Shown here: positions 1 through 6,788 of the stretch, piece after piece
Numbering within the stretch: position 1 is the stretch's first letter
Layout: each line of letters starts with the position of its first letter
Assembly: GCA_947175715.1 (NCBI GenBank)
Contig: CAMWOD010000053.1
Coordinates: 1 to 6,838 of the forward strand
Direction: 5' to 3'
DNA length: 6,838 nucleotides
Source: an uncultured Porphyromonadaceae bacterium
Lineage (GTDB): Bacteria; Bacteroidota; Bacteroidia; Bacteroidales; Muribaculaceae
Notes under the pieces: model-generated
Databases searched by the model: none
What the model saw: only the letters and a program-made list of their open reading frames with translations
What the model was told of the DNA's origin: nothing
Translations under genes and position numbers: made by a program

Positions 1-1200
1 GTTCTCGAGGATGGCGGCCATGATGCGGGGGAGTGCGAGGGCTGAGCCGTTGAGGGTGTGGCACAGGTGGGTCTTCTTGTCGGCTCCGCGGTAGCGGCAT
101 TTCAGGCGGTTGGCCTGATAGGTCTCGAAGTTGGATACCGACGATACTTCGAGCCAGCGCTTCTGTGCGGCAGAGAATACCTCGAAGTCGAATGTGATGG
201 CCGATGTGAAGCTCATGTCGCCGCCGCACAGGCGCAGAATGTGCCAGGGTAGGCCGAGGCGGTCGAGGAGGCTCTGCACGTGGTCTTTCATCTTCTCGAG
301 GGCTGCGTAGGAGTCTTCGGGGCGCTCGATGCGCACTATCTCTACCTTGTCAAACTGGTGCAGGCGGTTGAGTCCGCGCACGTCCTTGCCGTAGCTGCCG
401 GCCTCGCGGCGGAAGCATGCTGAGTAGGCGCAGTTGAGTATGGGCAGGCGGTCTTCGGGGATGATGACGTCGCGGTAGATGTTGGTCACGGGCACCTCGG
501 CTGTGGGTATGAGGTAGAGTCGATCTTCGTTGATGTAGTACATCTGACCTTCCTTGTCGGGGAGCTGGCCTGTGCCGTAACCCGATGCCTCGTTGACCAC
601 GTAGGGGGGCTGGATTTCGGTGTAACCGGCCTCGCCGGCGGCGTCGAGGAAGAATTGAATGAGGGCGCGCTGCAGGCGTGCTCCCTTGCCGATGTATACG
701 GGGAATCCAGCGCCGGTGATTTTAACACCGAGGTCGAAGTCGATGATGTTGTATTTTTTTGCCAGGTCCCAGTGGGGCAGAGCGTCCTCGGGGAGGTTGG
801 GCATCGGGCCACCCTCTTTCTCCACCACATTGTCGGCGGCGGTGCGTCCTTCGGGCACCATGGCGCAGGGGAGGTTGGGGATGGTGAGGAGTATTTCGCG
901 TGACTTTGCTTCGGTATCGGCGAGCTCGGCCGCTACGGTCTTCTGTGTTTCCTTGAGGGCGGCTACCTGCTCTTTCACTTTGTCGGCTTCTTCACGCTGT
1001 CCGGCTTTCATGAGCTGCCCTATTGAGGCAGCGAGACGGTTGAGCTCGGCGGCGCGGTTGTCGTTGTCGAGCTGCAGTGTGCGGCGGCGTTCGTCGAGGG
1101 CGAGTATGCTGTCGATTGCCTCTTGGCCATCAAAGCCTTTGATGGCAAGGCGTTTTACCACTTCCTGTGGGTTTTCTTTGATTTGGGCTAAAGTAAGCAT
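1..1200 (-). CDS. serS: Seryl-tRNA synthetase, C-terminus cut by window edge
   Basis: This class II aminoacyl-tRNA synthetase charges tRNA-Ser (and tRNA-Sec where present) with serine in the cytoplasm. The gene reads from an ATG at 1200 for 400 uninterrupted codons to the left edge, with no stop, so it is 3'-truncated. Related proteins are about 420-425 residues, so roughly 20-30 are missing. The first ~110 residues are charged and helical, matching the tRNA-binding coiled-coil arm. The catalytic domain shows the serine-binding T-A-E loop (T233-E235), motif 2 (CFRREAGSYGKDVRGL, with R264 and E266), and motif 3 near the edge (NGSALALPRIMAAILEN, with R392). All key residues visible are intact. 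It lies 9 bp downstream of the YqeY-domain gene and probably shares its promoter. The spacer between them has no good Shine-Dalgarno sequence, which is normal for Bacteroidetes. Identification is secure. Confidence 0.97.
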   Translation of the reverse strand, partial: MLTLAQIKENPQEVVKRLAIKGFDGQEAIDSILALDERRRTLQLDNDNRAAELNRLAASIGQLMKAGQREEADKVKEQVAALKETQKTVAAELADTEAKSREILLTIPNLPCAMVPEGRTAADNVVEKEGGPMPNLPEDALPHWDLAKKYNIIDFDLGVKITGAGFPVYIGKGARLQRALIQFFLDAAGEAGYTEIQPPYVVNEASGYGTGQLPDKEGQMYYINEDRLYLIPTAEVPVTNIYRDVIIPEDRLPILNCAYSACFRREAGSYGKDVRGLNRLHQFDKVEIVRIERPEDSYAALEKMKDHVQSLLDRLGLPWHILRLCGGDMSFTSAITFDFEVFSAAQKRWLEVSSVSNFETYQANRLKCRYRGADKKTHLCHTLNGSALALPRIMAAILEN

Positions 1201-1209
1201 ATATGGGGG

Positions 1210-1662
1210 TTATTGTGCTAAGAGTTCTTTTACGCGTGCTGAGATTGCGCGGCCATCGGCGCGTCCGGCCAGGGCTTTGGTGGCCCGACCCATCACCATA
1301 CCCATCTGGGCGGGTGATGTGGCTCCTACCTCGGCGATGATTTTTTTGAGCTCGGCGGTGAGCTGCTCATCGGTGAGTGGCTGGGGGAGGTATTCTTCGA
1401 TTACGGCTGCTTCGGCGAGCTCGGTGTCGGCGAGCTCCGGACGCGACTGCTCGGTGTATATCTTGGCCGACTCGCGGCGTTGCTTGGCCATGCGCACCAG
1501 CACTTTCATAGCGGCCTCGTCGGTGAGGTCGCCATTGGAGCCGGGGGCGGTTTTGGCTTCGAGAAATTCTTTCTTTATGCCGCGCAGGGCTTCAAGGCGC
1601 ACCTTGTCCTTGGCGCGCATTGCAGCCTTGATATCTTCGCTTACTTGGTCAAAAAGATTCAT
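1210..1662 (-). CDS. GatB/YqeY domain-containing protein
   Basis: A complete 150-residue cytoplasmic protein of the YqeY family, the usual length. YqeY resembles the C-terminal helical tail of GatB, the tRNA-binding part of the Glu-tRNA(Gln)/Asp-tRNA(Asn) amidotransferase, but its own role is unsettled. Visible family signatures are LRGIKKEFLEAKT (26-38), KQRRESAKIY (60-69), EEYLPQPL (89-96), MGMVMG (120-125) and GRADGRAISARVKELL (133-148). The first ~90 residues would be the YqeY-specific helical part and the last ~55 the GatB-like tail. The ATG start lies about 35 bp downstream of a good Bacteroidetes -7 element. serS follows after 9 bp, so the two form a likely bicistronic unit related to tRNA charging. 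That link is inferred from gene order. There is no GatB catalytic domain, so this is not an amidotransferase subunit fragment. Confidence 0.93.
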   Translation of the reverse strand: MNLFDQVSEDIKAAMRAKDKVRLEALRGIKKEFLEAKTAPGSNGDLTDEAAMKVLVRMAKQRRESAKIYTEQSRPELADTELAEAAVIEEYLPQPLTDEQLTAELKKIIAEVGATSPAQMGMVMGRATKALAGRADGRAISARVKELLAQ

Positions 1663-1696
1663 AGGGTATAATGACTTTTTATATGATTTATTGCCG

Positions 1697-1733
1697 CAAA
1701 GGTACTGAAAATTTGTGTAAGTGGAGCAAAAAA
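1697..1733 (-). promoter_or_regulatory. Bacteroidetes-type promoter for yqeY-serS
   Basis: Read on the minus strand, positions 1704-1697 are TACCTTTG, an exact match to the Bacteroidetes -7 consensus TAnnTTTG. A T-run ending in TTTG lies upstream (1733-1727), with a spacer of about 22 bp, slightly longer than the usual 19-21. The predicted transcription start, just below position 1697, would leave a 5' leader of about 30 nt before the ATG at 1662. This makes yqeY-serS a separate transcription unit from the WYL gene upstream. Confidence 0.75.
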
Positions 1734-1741
1734 CGGAGTGG

Positions 1742-2641
1742 TTATTGATGGTCGTTGTAGGCCTGTAGGGTGTCTTGGAGCGATGTGACCATCATGGCGC
1801 GCAGTTCGGCTGGCTCAAGCACTACCACGCGTGAACCGTAGCCCAGCAGCTCCTGCACGAAGTCGGGGGTGAGTTTGACACGATAGTGGAATATCGAGAA
1901 CTGGTCGTGCACCATCTCTTGCTGCGAGTGGTGGAGTGGCAGTGTGCGGAAATACTTGGCTTGCCGGGGATCGGTGCGAAGCACCACGCGCTTGGTTTCA
2001 CCCTGGGTGAAGATGATGCCGAATGTGTCGGCGCAGAAGTCCTCGGCGCAGAAGTCGTCGGGTATGTTGAACGAGTTGGATGTCATGGTCACCTGGTCCA
2101 TGCGGTCGAGGGCGTAGGTTTTGAGTCGGCCATCGGCCACGTTGCGCCCGGTAATGTACCATCGCTGGCGGAAAATCTTGAGGAAGTAAGGCTCAAGCAC
2201 CACCGGCTGCGACGACGAGCGTGTGTAGGGTGAGTAGTTGAAGTCGAGTTGGCGTTGCTCCTTGAGGGCATCGATCACCACCGACAGGCAGCGGCGTGCC
2301 GAGGGTACATCCTCGAGGAATATCTTGCCTGAGATGTCGCGCGAGTCGGAGAGCACGTTGTTCATCGCCACCGAGTTGAGCAGCCAGTCGGTCACGCTCT
2401 CGTTGTGCACATCGCCATCGTCGATGTAGTACTCGAAGGTGGCGGGGTCGCACTCGATATTGATTTTAAACAGCTCCTCGATGGCTTGGCGATAGTTGTA
2501 GAATGTGCGTCGGGGCAGCCCTTCGCCGTTGGAGAATGGTGATCGCTTCCAGCGGTCGTTGAGCTCCTCGCGGGTGATGCGCCCATAGCGCTTGATGGTG
2601 TCAACGATCCAGATATATCTTGAAAAAAGGTCTTTAGACAA
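1742..2641 (-). CDS. WYL-domain helix-turn-helix transcriptional regulator
   Basis: A 299-residue DNA-binding regulator. The N-terminal ~60 residues look like a winged helix-turn-helix (IVDTIKRYGRITREELNDRW at 12-31, then RRTFYNYRQAIEELF at 44-58). The WYL domain covers about 115-190, with W161-Y162-I163 as a WYI variant of the name-giving motif in RQRWYITGRN, followed by YALDRM (176-181). The C-terminal ~80 residues match the WCX extension, including GSRVVVLEP. WYL domains act as ligand or nucleic-acid sensors; the ligand here is unknown. The start is TTG: an in-frame TAA lies at 2654-2656, no ATG or GTG lies between, and the next in-frame Met is residue 93, too late for an intact helix-turn-helix. 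It follows the symporter by 38 bp on the same strand, so it is probably co-transcribed and may regulate that unit. Related regulators also control stress and phage-defence genes, but nothing of that kind is in the window. Confidence 0.9.
   Translation of the reverse strand: MSKDLFSRYIWIVDTIKRYGRITREELNDRWKRSPFSNGEGLPRRTFYNYRQAIEELFKINIECDPATFEYYIDDGDVHNESVTDWLLNSVAMNNVLSDSRDISGKIFLEDVPSARRCLSVVIDALKEQRQLDFNYSPYTRSSSQPVVLEPYFLKIFRQRWYITGRNVADGRLKTYALDRMDQVTMTSNSFNIPDDFCAEDFCADTFGIIFTQGETKRVVLRTDPRQAKYFRTLPLHHSQQEMVHDQFSIFHYRVKLTPDFVQELLGYGSRVVVLEPAELRAMMVTSLQDTLQAYNDHQ
2028..2057 (-). repeat. 15-bp imperfect tandem repeat inside WYL gene
   Basis: On the plus strand, TCGGCGCAGAAGTCC (2028-2042) is followed directly by TCGGCGCAGAAGTCG (2043-2057); the two copies differ at one base. 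The repeat keeps the frame and encodes the doubled peptide DDFCA-EDFCA (residues 195-204), in the linker just after the WYL core. It could be a recent in-frame duplication or a chance likeness. Confidence 0.8.
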
Positions 2642-2679
2642 TGTGTGTGGTCTTTATGGGTTAAGTATTTATATGTGTG

Positions 2680-4152
2680 TCAGGCTTTGGCAGCGGCGGG
2701 TCGGCGGGCTCCTACCGATAGCAGGCGCAGACCGCCTGTGGTGAGTGCGGCGTTGATGATAAGCAGCTCGAACGATGTCTCATATCCGCCAAACTCTTTC
2801 AGCGCCCACTGTATCACCCATGAGAGTATCGGGGCGGCGATGCAAACGGCGGGCACCCAGCGGTCGTGCACGGGTTTGCTCCAGAAGAGTCCGTACACGA
2901 AGAGTCCGAGTATCGGGCCGTAGGTGTAGGAAGCCAGGGTGTAAACGGCGCTTATGGCATCCTGGTCGCTCAGGTAGTAGAATGCGATGATCACCAGGCC
3001 CATTACGGCCGACATGGCTATGTGCACGCGTTTGCGGGTCTTGGCCAGGCGGGTGTCGTCTTGACGTTTAGGTGCCTCGATGATGTCGACGGTAAATGAG
3101 GTGGTGAGCGATGTCAGTGCCGATCCCGCAGCCGAGTAGGCTGCCGAAATCAGTCCGAGCACGAATAGTATGCCCACGATCACCGGCATGTCGGCGTGAT
3201 GCGCTACCAGCGAGAATATCTCGTCGGACTTCTCGGGGGCTGTGATACCCTTGCTATCCATGTATATCATGAGCATTGTGCCCAGCAGCAGGAACAGTGC
3301 CACTACGAAAAATTGCATTATGCCGCTCACTATCATGTTTTTCTGCGACTGGCGGGTGTCTTTGCAGGCAAGGTTGCGCTGCATCATGTCCTGGTCGAGG
3401 CCGTTGGTGGCGATCGCCATAAACACGCCAGCGAGGAATTGCTTCCAGAAGTAGGTGCCCTCCATGGGGTTGTCGAGGAAGAACATCCTCGATGATGAGT
3501 GCGAGCCGATGGCCGAGGTCATCTCGCCGAAGCTCATACCCAGGTTGGTGGCCACGAAATATATGCACAGCACCACCGACATGATGAGGCAGAAGCTCTT
3601 GAGGGTGTCGGTCCATATCAGGGTTTTCACACCCCCCTGCACGGTGTAGAGCCATATCAGGCCTATGGTGACTATAACATTGAAAATAAACGGTATATGC
3701 AGCGGCTCGAAGACCAATGCCTGTAGCACCACGCACACCACCAGGAAGCGTACCGACGCCCCAAGCATCTTCGATACGAAAAAGTACCAAGCCGAGGTCT
3801 TGTAGGTGTTGTTGCCAAATCGCTCGTCGAGGTATCCGTAGATCGACACAAGGTTGCGTTTGTAGAATAGCGGTACAAGCACGAAGGCTATCACGAAGTA
3901 GCCTACGATAAATCCCAGCACCATCTGCAGGTAGGAGTACCCCTTGGCGGCTACCATACCCGGCACGGAGATGAATGTGACGCCCGATATGGCGGCGCCT
4001 ACCATGGCGAAGGCCACAAGTGCCCACGGGGCGCGGCGGTCGCCGGTGAAGAATGTAGAGTTGTTGCTACGGCGCGATGCGAAGTAGCTGATGATCAGCA
4101 GCAGTGCGAAGTAGGCTGCGATGGTGAGAATTACAGTAAGAGCGTGATCCAC
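2680..4152 (-). CDS. Sodium:solute symporter (SSS family)
   Basis: A 490-residue inner-membrane transporter of the SSS (TC 2.A.21) family, which uses the sodium gradient to import sugars, amino acids or other organic solutes. About 13 hydrophobic segments are visible (roughly 5-25, 45-66, 74-97, 122-145, 155-173, 183-203, 234-252, 273-297, 322-345, 377-394, 401-424, 432-452, 460-478), the normal count. The family signature is present: GLDQDMMQRNLACK at 251-264, and a Ser/Thr-rich stretch, GSALTSLTTSF, at 343-353 where the Na2 sodium site lies in this family. The start is GTG: the next in-frame codon upstream that matters is the TAA ending the DUF1343 gene, with no ATG between, and the GTG start gives the expected opening (MDHALTVILTIAAYFALLLI). 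It sits 30 bp after the DUF1343/NamZ gene, so MurNAc or a related cell-wall sugar is a plausible cargo. The substrate cannot be read from the sequence. Confidence 0.92.
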   Translation of the reverse strand: MDHALTVILTIAAYFALLLIISYFASRRSNNSTFFTGDRRAPWALVAFAMVGAAISGVTFISVPGMVAAKGYSYLQMVLGFIVGYFVIAFVLVPLFYKRNLVSIYGYLDERFGNNTYKTSAWYFFVSKMLGASVRFLVVCVVLQALVFEPLHIPFIFNVIVTIGLIWLYTVQGGVKTLIWTDTLKSFCLIMSVVLCIYFVATNLGMSFGEMTSAIGSHSSSRMFFLDNPMEGTYFWKQFLAGVFMAIATNGLDQDMMQRNLACKDTRQSQKNMIVSGIMQFFVVALFLLLGTMLMIYMDSKGITAPEKSDEIFSLVAHHADMPVIVGILFVLGLISAAYSAAGSALTSLTTSFTVDIIEAPKRQDDTRLAKTRKRVHIAMSAVMGLVIIAFYYLSDQDAISAVYTLASYTYGPILGLFVYGLFWSKPVHDRWVPAVCIAAPILSWVIQWALKEFGGYETSFELLIINAALTTGGLRLLSVGARRPAAAKA

Positions 4153-4182
4153 GATGGATGTGTTAGTAGGAGTGATGATTAA

Positions 4183-5346
4183 TTACAGAGGATAGAGCAG
4201 GTAGGGGGTGCGTTGCGCCTTGAATCGAGCCACATCGTCGGCCCAACCTTGCTTGATTTCGTCGGCACTCATTCCTTGCTCGATTTTTTTGCGTATTGTG
4301 GGGTCGCCTATGAGTTTTTCGAAGAATTGGGTGAAGAATTTGTCGCCAATACCCAAGGCGTTGTAGGCGTCGATGAGGTATTCGAGGTTGACACCCATTG
4401 CTATAGCCTGGTCGTCGGTGATGTCGGTCAGCAGCTTGCCGTGGCACTCCTGGTCGAGTAGCGGTGGCTTCTTCGCTCCGGCTACGCTGCGGGGGGTGAA
4501 TGTGTAGGGGTAGCCTTTCATGTCGGGGTGGCCGTACACCTCAAAGGGGGTGTCGGTGCCGCGTCCCAGGCTCACCGGTGTGGCCTCGAAGTAGCAGGTC
4601 GATGGGTAAAGGTAGACGGCGCGCATGGTGCGTAGGTTGGGTGATGGAGCTATGGGTAGGCGGTAGCGTGTGGAGTGTGTGTACCCTTCGCATGGCACCA
4701 CGGTGAGGGGCACAGTTGCCTTGTCGTCAAGCCACCCCTCGCCGTTGATCATTTGGGCGAGCTCGCCGAGGGTCATGCCGTGTACCACAGGGATGGGGAG
4801 ACGACCTACGCCCGACTGATATTTCATGTCGAGTATCGGGCCGTCGACTGTCATGCCGTTGGGGTTGGGGCGATCGAGCACCATCACCGACTTGCCATGA
4901 CGTGCTGCCGAGTTCATCAGCTCAAGCATGGTGCAATAGTAGGTGTAGTAGCGCAGGCCCACATCCTGGATGTCGACCACTACCACATCGACATTGCCCA
5001 TGGCCTCGTCCATCGCCGCTTTGTGCCCGGAGCCGTAAAGCGATACGATAGGTACACCGGTAAGGGGGTCAACACCTCCGCTCACGTGCTCACCGGCATC
5101 AGCATCGCCGCGAAAACCATGCTCGGGTGAGAACAGGGTTACCACGTTTAGCCCCTCGCGCAGCATCACGTCGAGGGTGTGGGTTGTGGAGTCGACCATG
5201 CCTGTGTGGTTGGAATACAATGCGATACGCTTACCCTTGAGTTGGGGTACGTACTCACCTGTGCGGGCTGCGCCAACAGTGACAGCTGCGCTTGCAGCGC
5301 CTATTGACGCCGCGATGAGCAGTAAGAGTGATAATAGTCGGTTCAT
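4183..5346 (-). CDS. namZ: DUF1343 family exo-beta-N-acetylmuramidase (NamZ-like), secreted
   Basis: A complete 387-residue protein of the DUF1343 family. Its Bacillus subtilis member YbbC (NamZ) is an exo-beta-N-acetylmuramidase (CAZy GH171) that removes terminal MurNAc from the non-reducing end of peptidoglycan fragments. Residues 1-20 form a signal peptide with a hydrophobic core (LLSLLLLIAASIG) and an ASA cleavage site before A21. There is no lipobox cysteine, so it should be soluble in the periplasm. Family motifs are SNHTG (45-49), SPEHGFRGDADAGEH (73-87), DIQDVGLRYYTY (125-136), DRPNPNG (158-164), SPNL (235-238), YPSTCYFEATPVSLGRGTDTPF (247-268) and a C-terminal FKAQRTPYLLYP. The length fits the family and no motif is broken. 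It is first in a run with the symporter and WYL regulator, and divergent from the DUF2851 gene. Family assignment is firm; the exact substrate is inferred from characterised relatives. Confidence 0.92.
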   Translation of the reverse strand: MNRLLSLLLLIAASIGAASAAVTVGAARTGEYVPQLKGKRIALYSNHTGMVDSTTHTLDVMLREGLNVVTLFSPEHGFRGDADAGEHVSGGVDPLTGVPIVSLYGSGHKAAMDEAMGNVDVVVVDIQDVGLRYYTYYCTMLELMNSAARHGKSVMVLDRPNPNGMTVDGPILDMKYQSGVGRLPIPVVHGMTLGELAQMINGEGWLDDKATVPLTVVPCEGYTHSTRYRLPIAPSPNLRTMRAVYLYPSTCYFEATPVSLGRGTDTPFEVYGHPDMKGYPYTFTPRSVAGAKKPPLLDQECHGKLLTDITDDQAIAMGVNLEYLIDAYNALGIGDKFFTQFFEKLIGDPTIRKKIEQGMSADEIKQGWADDVARFKAQRTPYLLYPL

Positions 5347-5383
5347 GGGTGTAAAATTACTGCAAAAAGACGGTACTGAATTG

Positions 5384-5392
5384 CAAAAATTA
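5384..5392 (-). promoter_or_regulatory. Candidate -7 element for namZ operon
   Basis: On the minus strand, positions 5392-5384 read TAATTTTTG, which is TAnnTTTG with one extra T. A TTTTC lies about 22 bp upstream and could serve as a weak -33 element. This would give a 5' leader of roughly 30-40 nt before the ATG at 5346. No exact consensus match exists elsewhere in the intergenic region on this strand, so this is the best but an uncertain candidate. Confidence 0.3.
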
Positions 5393-5454
5393 CTGTATAA
5401 ATATTAATGATAGTGAAAATCGAGGTGTGATACTGCATTATGTGCAGATTTCAG

Positions 5455-5462
5455 TAGATTTG
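5455..5462 (+). promoter_or_regulatory. Bacteroidetes -7 promoter element for DUF2851 gene
   Basis: TAGATTTG matches the TAnnTTTG consensus exactly. The predicted start just downstream leaves a leader of about 40 nt before the ATG at 5511. No convincing -33 TTTG lies at the expected distance; that position is occupied by the small CTGCA/TGCAG inverted repeat. Confidence 0.55.
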
Positions 5463-5510
5463 TTGCGAAAAACAGGGTAGAAATATTCAATAACACTTGC
5501 TACATAAGTC

Positions 5511-6788
5511 ATGGAGAAGATGATGCAATACGTATGGCAGCATCGGTTGTGGCCCACACGCGGGCTGTCAACAACCGATGGCCGTAGCTTGCGCATCATC
5601 GACCCCGGGCAGCTCAACACAGGGGCTGGCCCCGACTTCTTCAACGCCGAGATAGAGCTCGACTCCGAGCACTGGGTGGGCAACATCGAGATTCATTACC
5701 GTGCATCCGACTGGATGCGCCATGGCCATCACCACGACCGCGCCTACGACTCGGTGATACTCCATGTGGTGGAAAAGGATGATATGAATATACCTCGGCC
5801 GGGCACCGAGAGTCATATTCCGCAGGTGACGATGCCTCATGCCGAGGATATCTACCGGCGCTATCTCGCTATGGTGGGCGCTCCTCCCACCGACATCACT
5901 TGCCGCGACATACTGGCCGACATTTCGTCGCTATATGCTGCCGACTGGCTCGCCACGCTCGGATTTGAACGTGTATACGCCAAGAGCGACCGTGTGCTCG
6001 AGATGGCTCGGCAGCTCGACAACGACTGGGAGGAGGTGGCTTATATCACTCTGGCCCGCGCCATGGGTTTCGGCGTTAACAACGATGCTTTCGAGCGTTT
6101 GGCCCGCTCACTGCCGCTGAAGATACTGCGCAAGCATGCCAACAGTCAGCAGGGTGTCGAGGCGCTGCTGTTCGGACAGGCATCGCTATTGAGGTCGGTC
6201 GACGGCACCCCCGATGCTTATATGGATGCTTTGGCGACGGAGTATCGTTTTTTGGCGCATAAGTACTCGCTCACTCCCATCGACGAGCGCTGCTGGAAGC
6301 TTGGCAGGATGCGTCCCTACAACTTTCCACATCGCCGCATCGCCACCCTGGCACACCTGCTGCTCTACACCCCCAGGCTGCTTTCGGCACTCAAGGGTGT
6401 GAGGAGCGAGAAAGATGCCCGGTGCCTATTCGACCTCAACCTTGAGGGGTACTGGTCACATCACCATCGATTTGGTTCCGACGAGTCACCAATGTCGCGA
6501 GCCATCAGCGCCGATTCATGCCGCCTGTTGATTATCAATGTGATAGTGCCGCTGATACATGCATGGGCCACCTTCAGCGGCGAGGAGCGCACTGCTGCTG
6601 AGGTTGTGGAGGTGCTGCAATCACTTCCGCCAGAGCGCAACTCGATAGTCACTGCGTTCACCGCCGCAGGTATAGAATGCCCCGACGCACTCTCATCGCA
6701 AGCCCTGATACAGCTCCGCCGCGAATATTGCGAGCGCCGCAAGTGCATCTATTGCCGTTTCGGCCACCGCCTCCTCGCCAAAGGGTAA
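5511..6788 (+). CDS. DUF2851 family protein, function unknown
   Basis: A complete 425-residue protein of the Bacteroidetes DUF2851 family, with no signal peptide or membrane segment, so probably cytoplasmic. The ATG gives the typical opening (MEKMMQYVWQHRLWP). The N-terminal ~90 residues hold the strongest motifs: NTGAGPDFFNAEIEL (36-50), WVGNIEIHYRASDW (55-68), the His-rich HGHHHDRAYDSVILHVV (71-87) and an IPQVTMP strand (103-109). A helical middle follows with TCRDIL (130-135), GFERVYAKSDRVLEMA (151-166) and RPYNFPHRRIATLAHLL (268-284). The C-terminus has C407-x4-C412-x2-C415. The order G-P-D-F then G-N-I-E-I-H resembles the D...E-x-K core of PD-(D/E)XK nucleases, with His in place of Lys. 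This is a pattern impression, not an established function. It has its own promoter and is divergent from namZ, and the gene is intact. Confidence 0.88.
   Translation: MEKMMQYVWQHRLWPTRGLSTTDGRSLRIIDPGQLNTGAGPDFFNAEIELDSEHWVGNIEIHYRASDWMRHGHHHDRAYDSVILHVVEKDDMNIPRPGTESHIPQVTMPHAEDIYRRYLAMVGAPPTDITCRDILADISSLYAADWLATLGFERVYAKSDRVLEMARQLDNDWEEVAYITLARAMGFGVNNDAFERLARSLPLKILRKHANSQQGVEALLFGQASLLRSVDGTPDAYMDALATEYRFLAHKYSLTPIDERCWKLGRMRPYNFPHRRIATLAHLLLYTPRLLSALKGVRSEKDARCLFDLNLEGYWSHHHRFGSDESPMSRAISADSCRLLIINVIVPLIHAWATFSGEERTAAEVVEVLQSLPPERNSIVTAFTAAGIECPDALSSQALIQLRREYCERRKCIYCRFGHRLLAKG

Larger units (their letters stand above)
5347..5510. promoter_or_regulatory. Divergent AT-rich intergenic region between namZ and DUF2851 gene
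   Basis: This 164-bp stretch holds no gene and is clearly more AT-rich than the flanking coding DNA. It must carry promoters for both directions. Visible signals are a good -7 element for the plus-strand gene, a poorer one for namZ, two copies of TGCAAAAA (5361-5368 and 5382-5389, 21 bp apart, about two helical turns), and a small perfect inverted repeat CTGCA-TTATG-TGCAG (5433-5447). The inverted repeat lies just upstream of the plus-strand -7 element and could be an operator, but at 5 bp per arm it could be chance. Confidence 0.6.

Noticed and set aside
659..1708. 349-codon plus-strand open frame antisense to serS and yqeY
   Set aside because: It lies wholly opposite two well-identified genes, and its product is rich in Ser, Arg and Ala with no recognisable domain, as expected of antisense frames in GC-rich coding DNA.
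1721..1741. Possible terminator after the WYL gene (T-run on the minus strand)
   Set aside because: The T-run has no stem of complementary bases before it; GTGGAGC and GGAGTGG are near-direct or mirror repeats, not an inverted repeat. The T-run fits better as part of the yqeY promoter.
1886..2233. 115-codon plus-strand open frame antisense to the WYL gene
   Set aside because: It is a shadow of the WYL reading frame with no independent start signal or recognisable domain.
3254..4027. 257-codon minus-strand open frame inside the symporter gene
   Set aside because: It is an alternate frame of the symporter with Arg/His-rich, low-hydrophobicity content and no family motifs; the 490-residue frame is clearly the real one.
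4150..4185. namZ stop and symporter start lie in the same frame, 10 sense codons apart, suggesting readthrough to a fusion
   Set aside because: Frame agreement is expected one time in three, there is no readthrough signal, and a signal-peptide enzyme fused to the transporter's first helix makes little sense.
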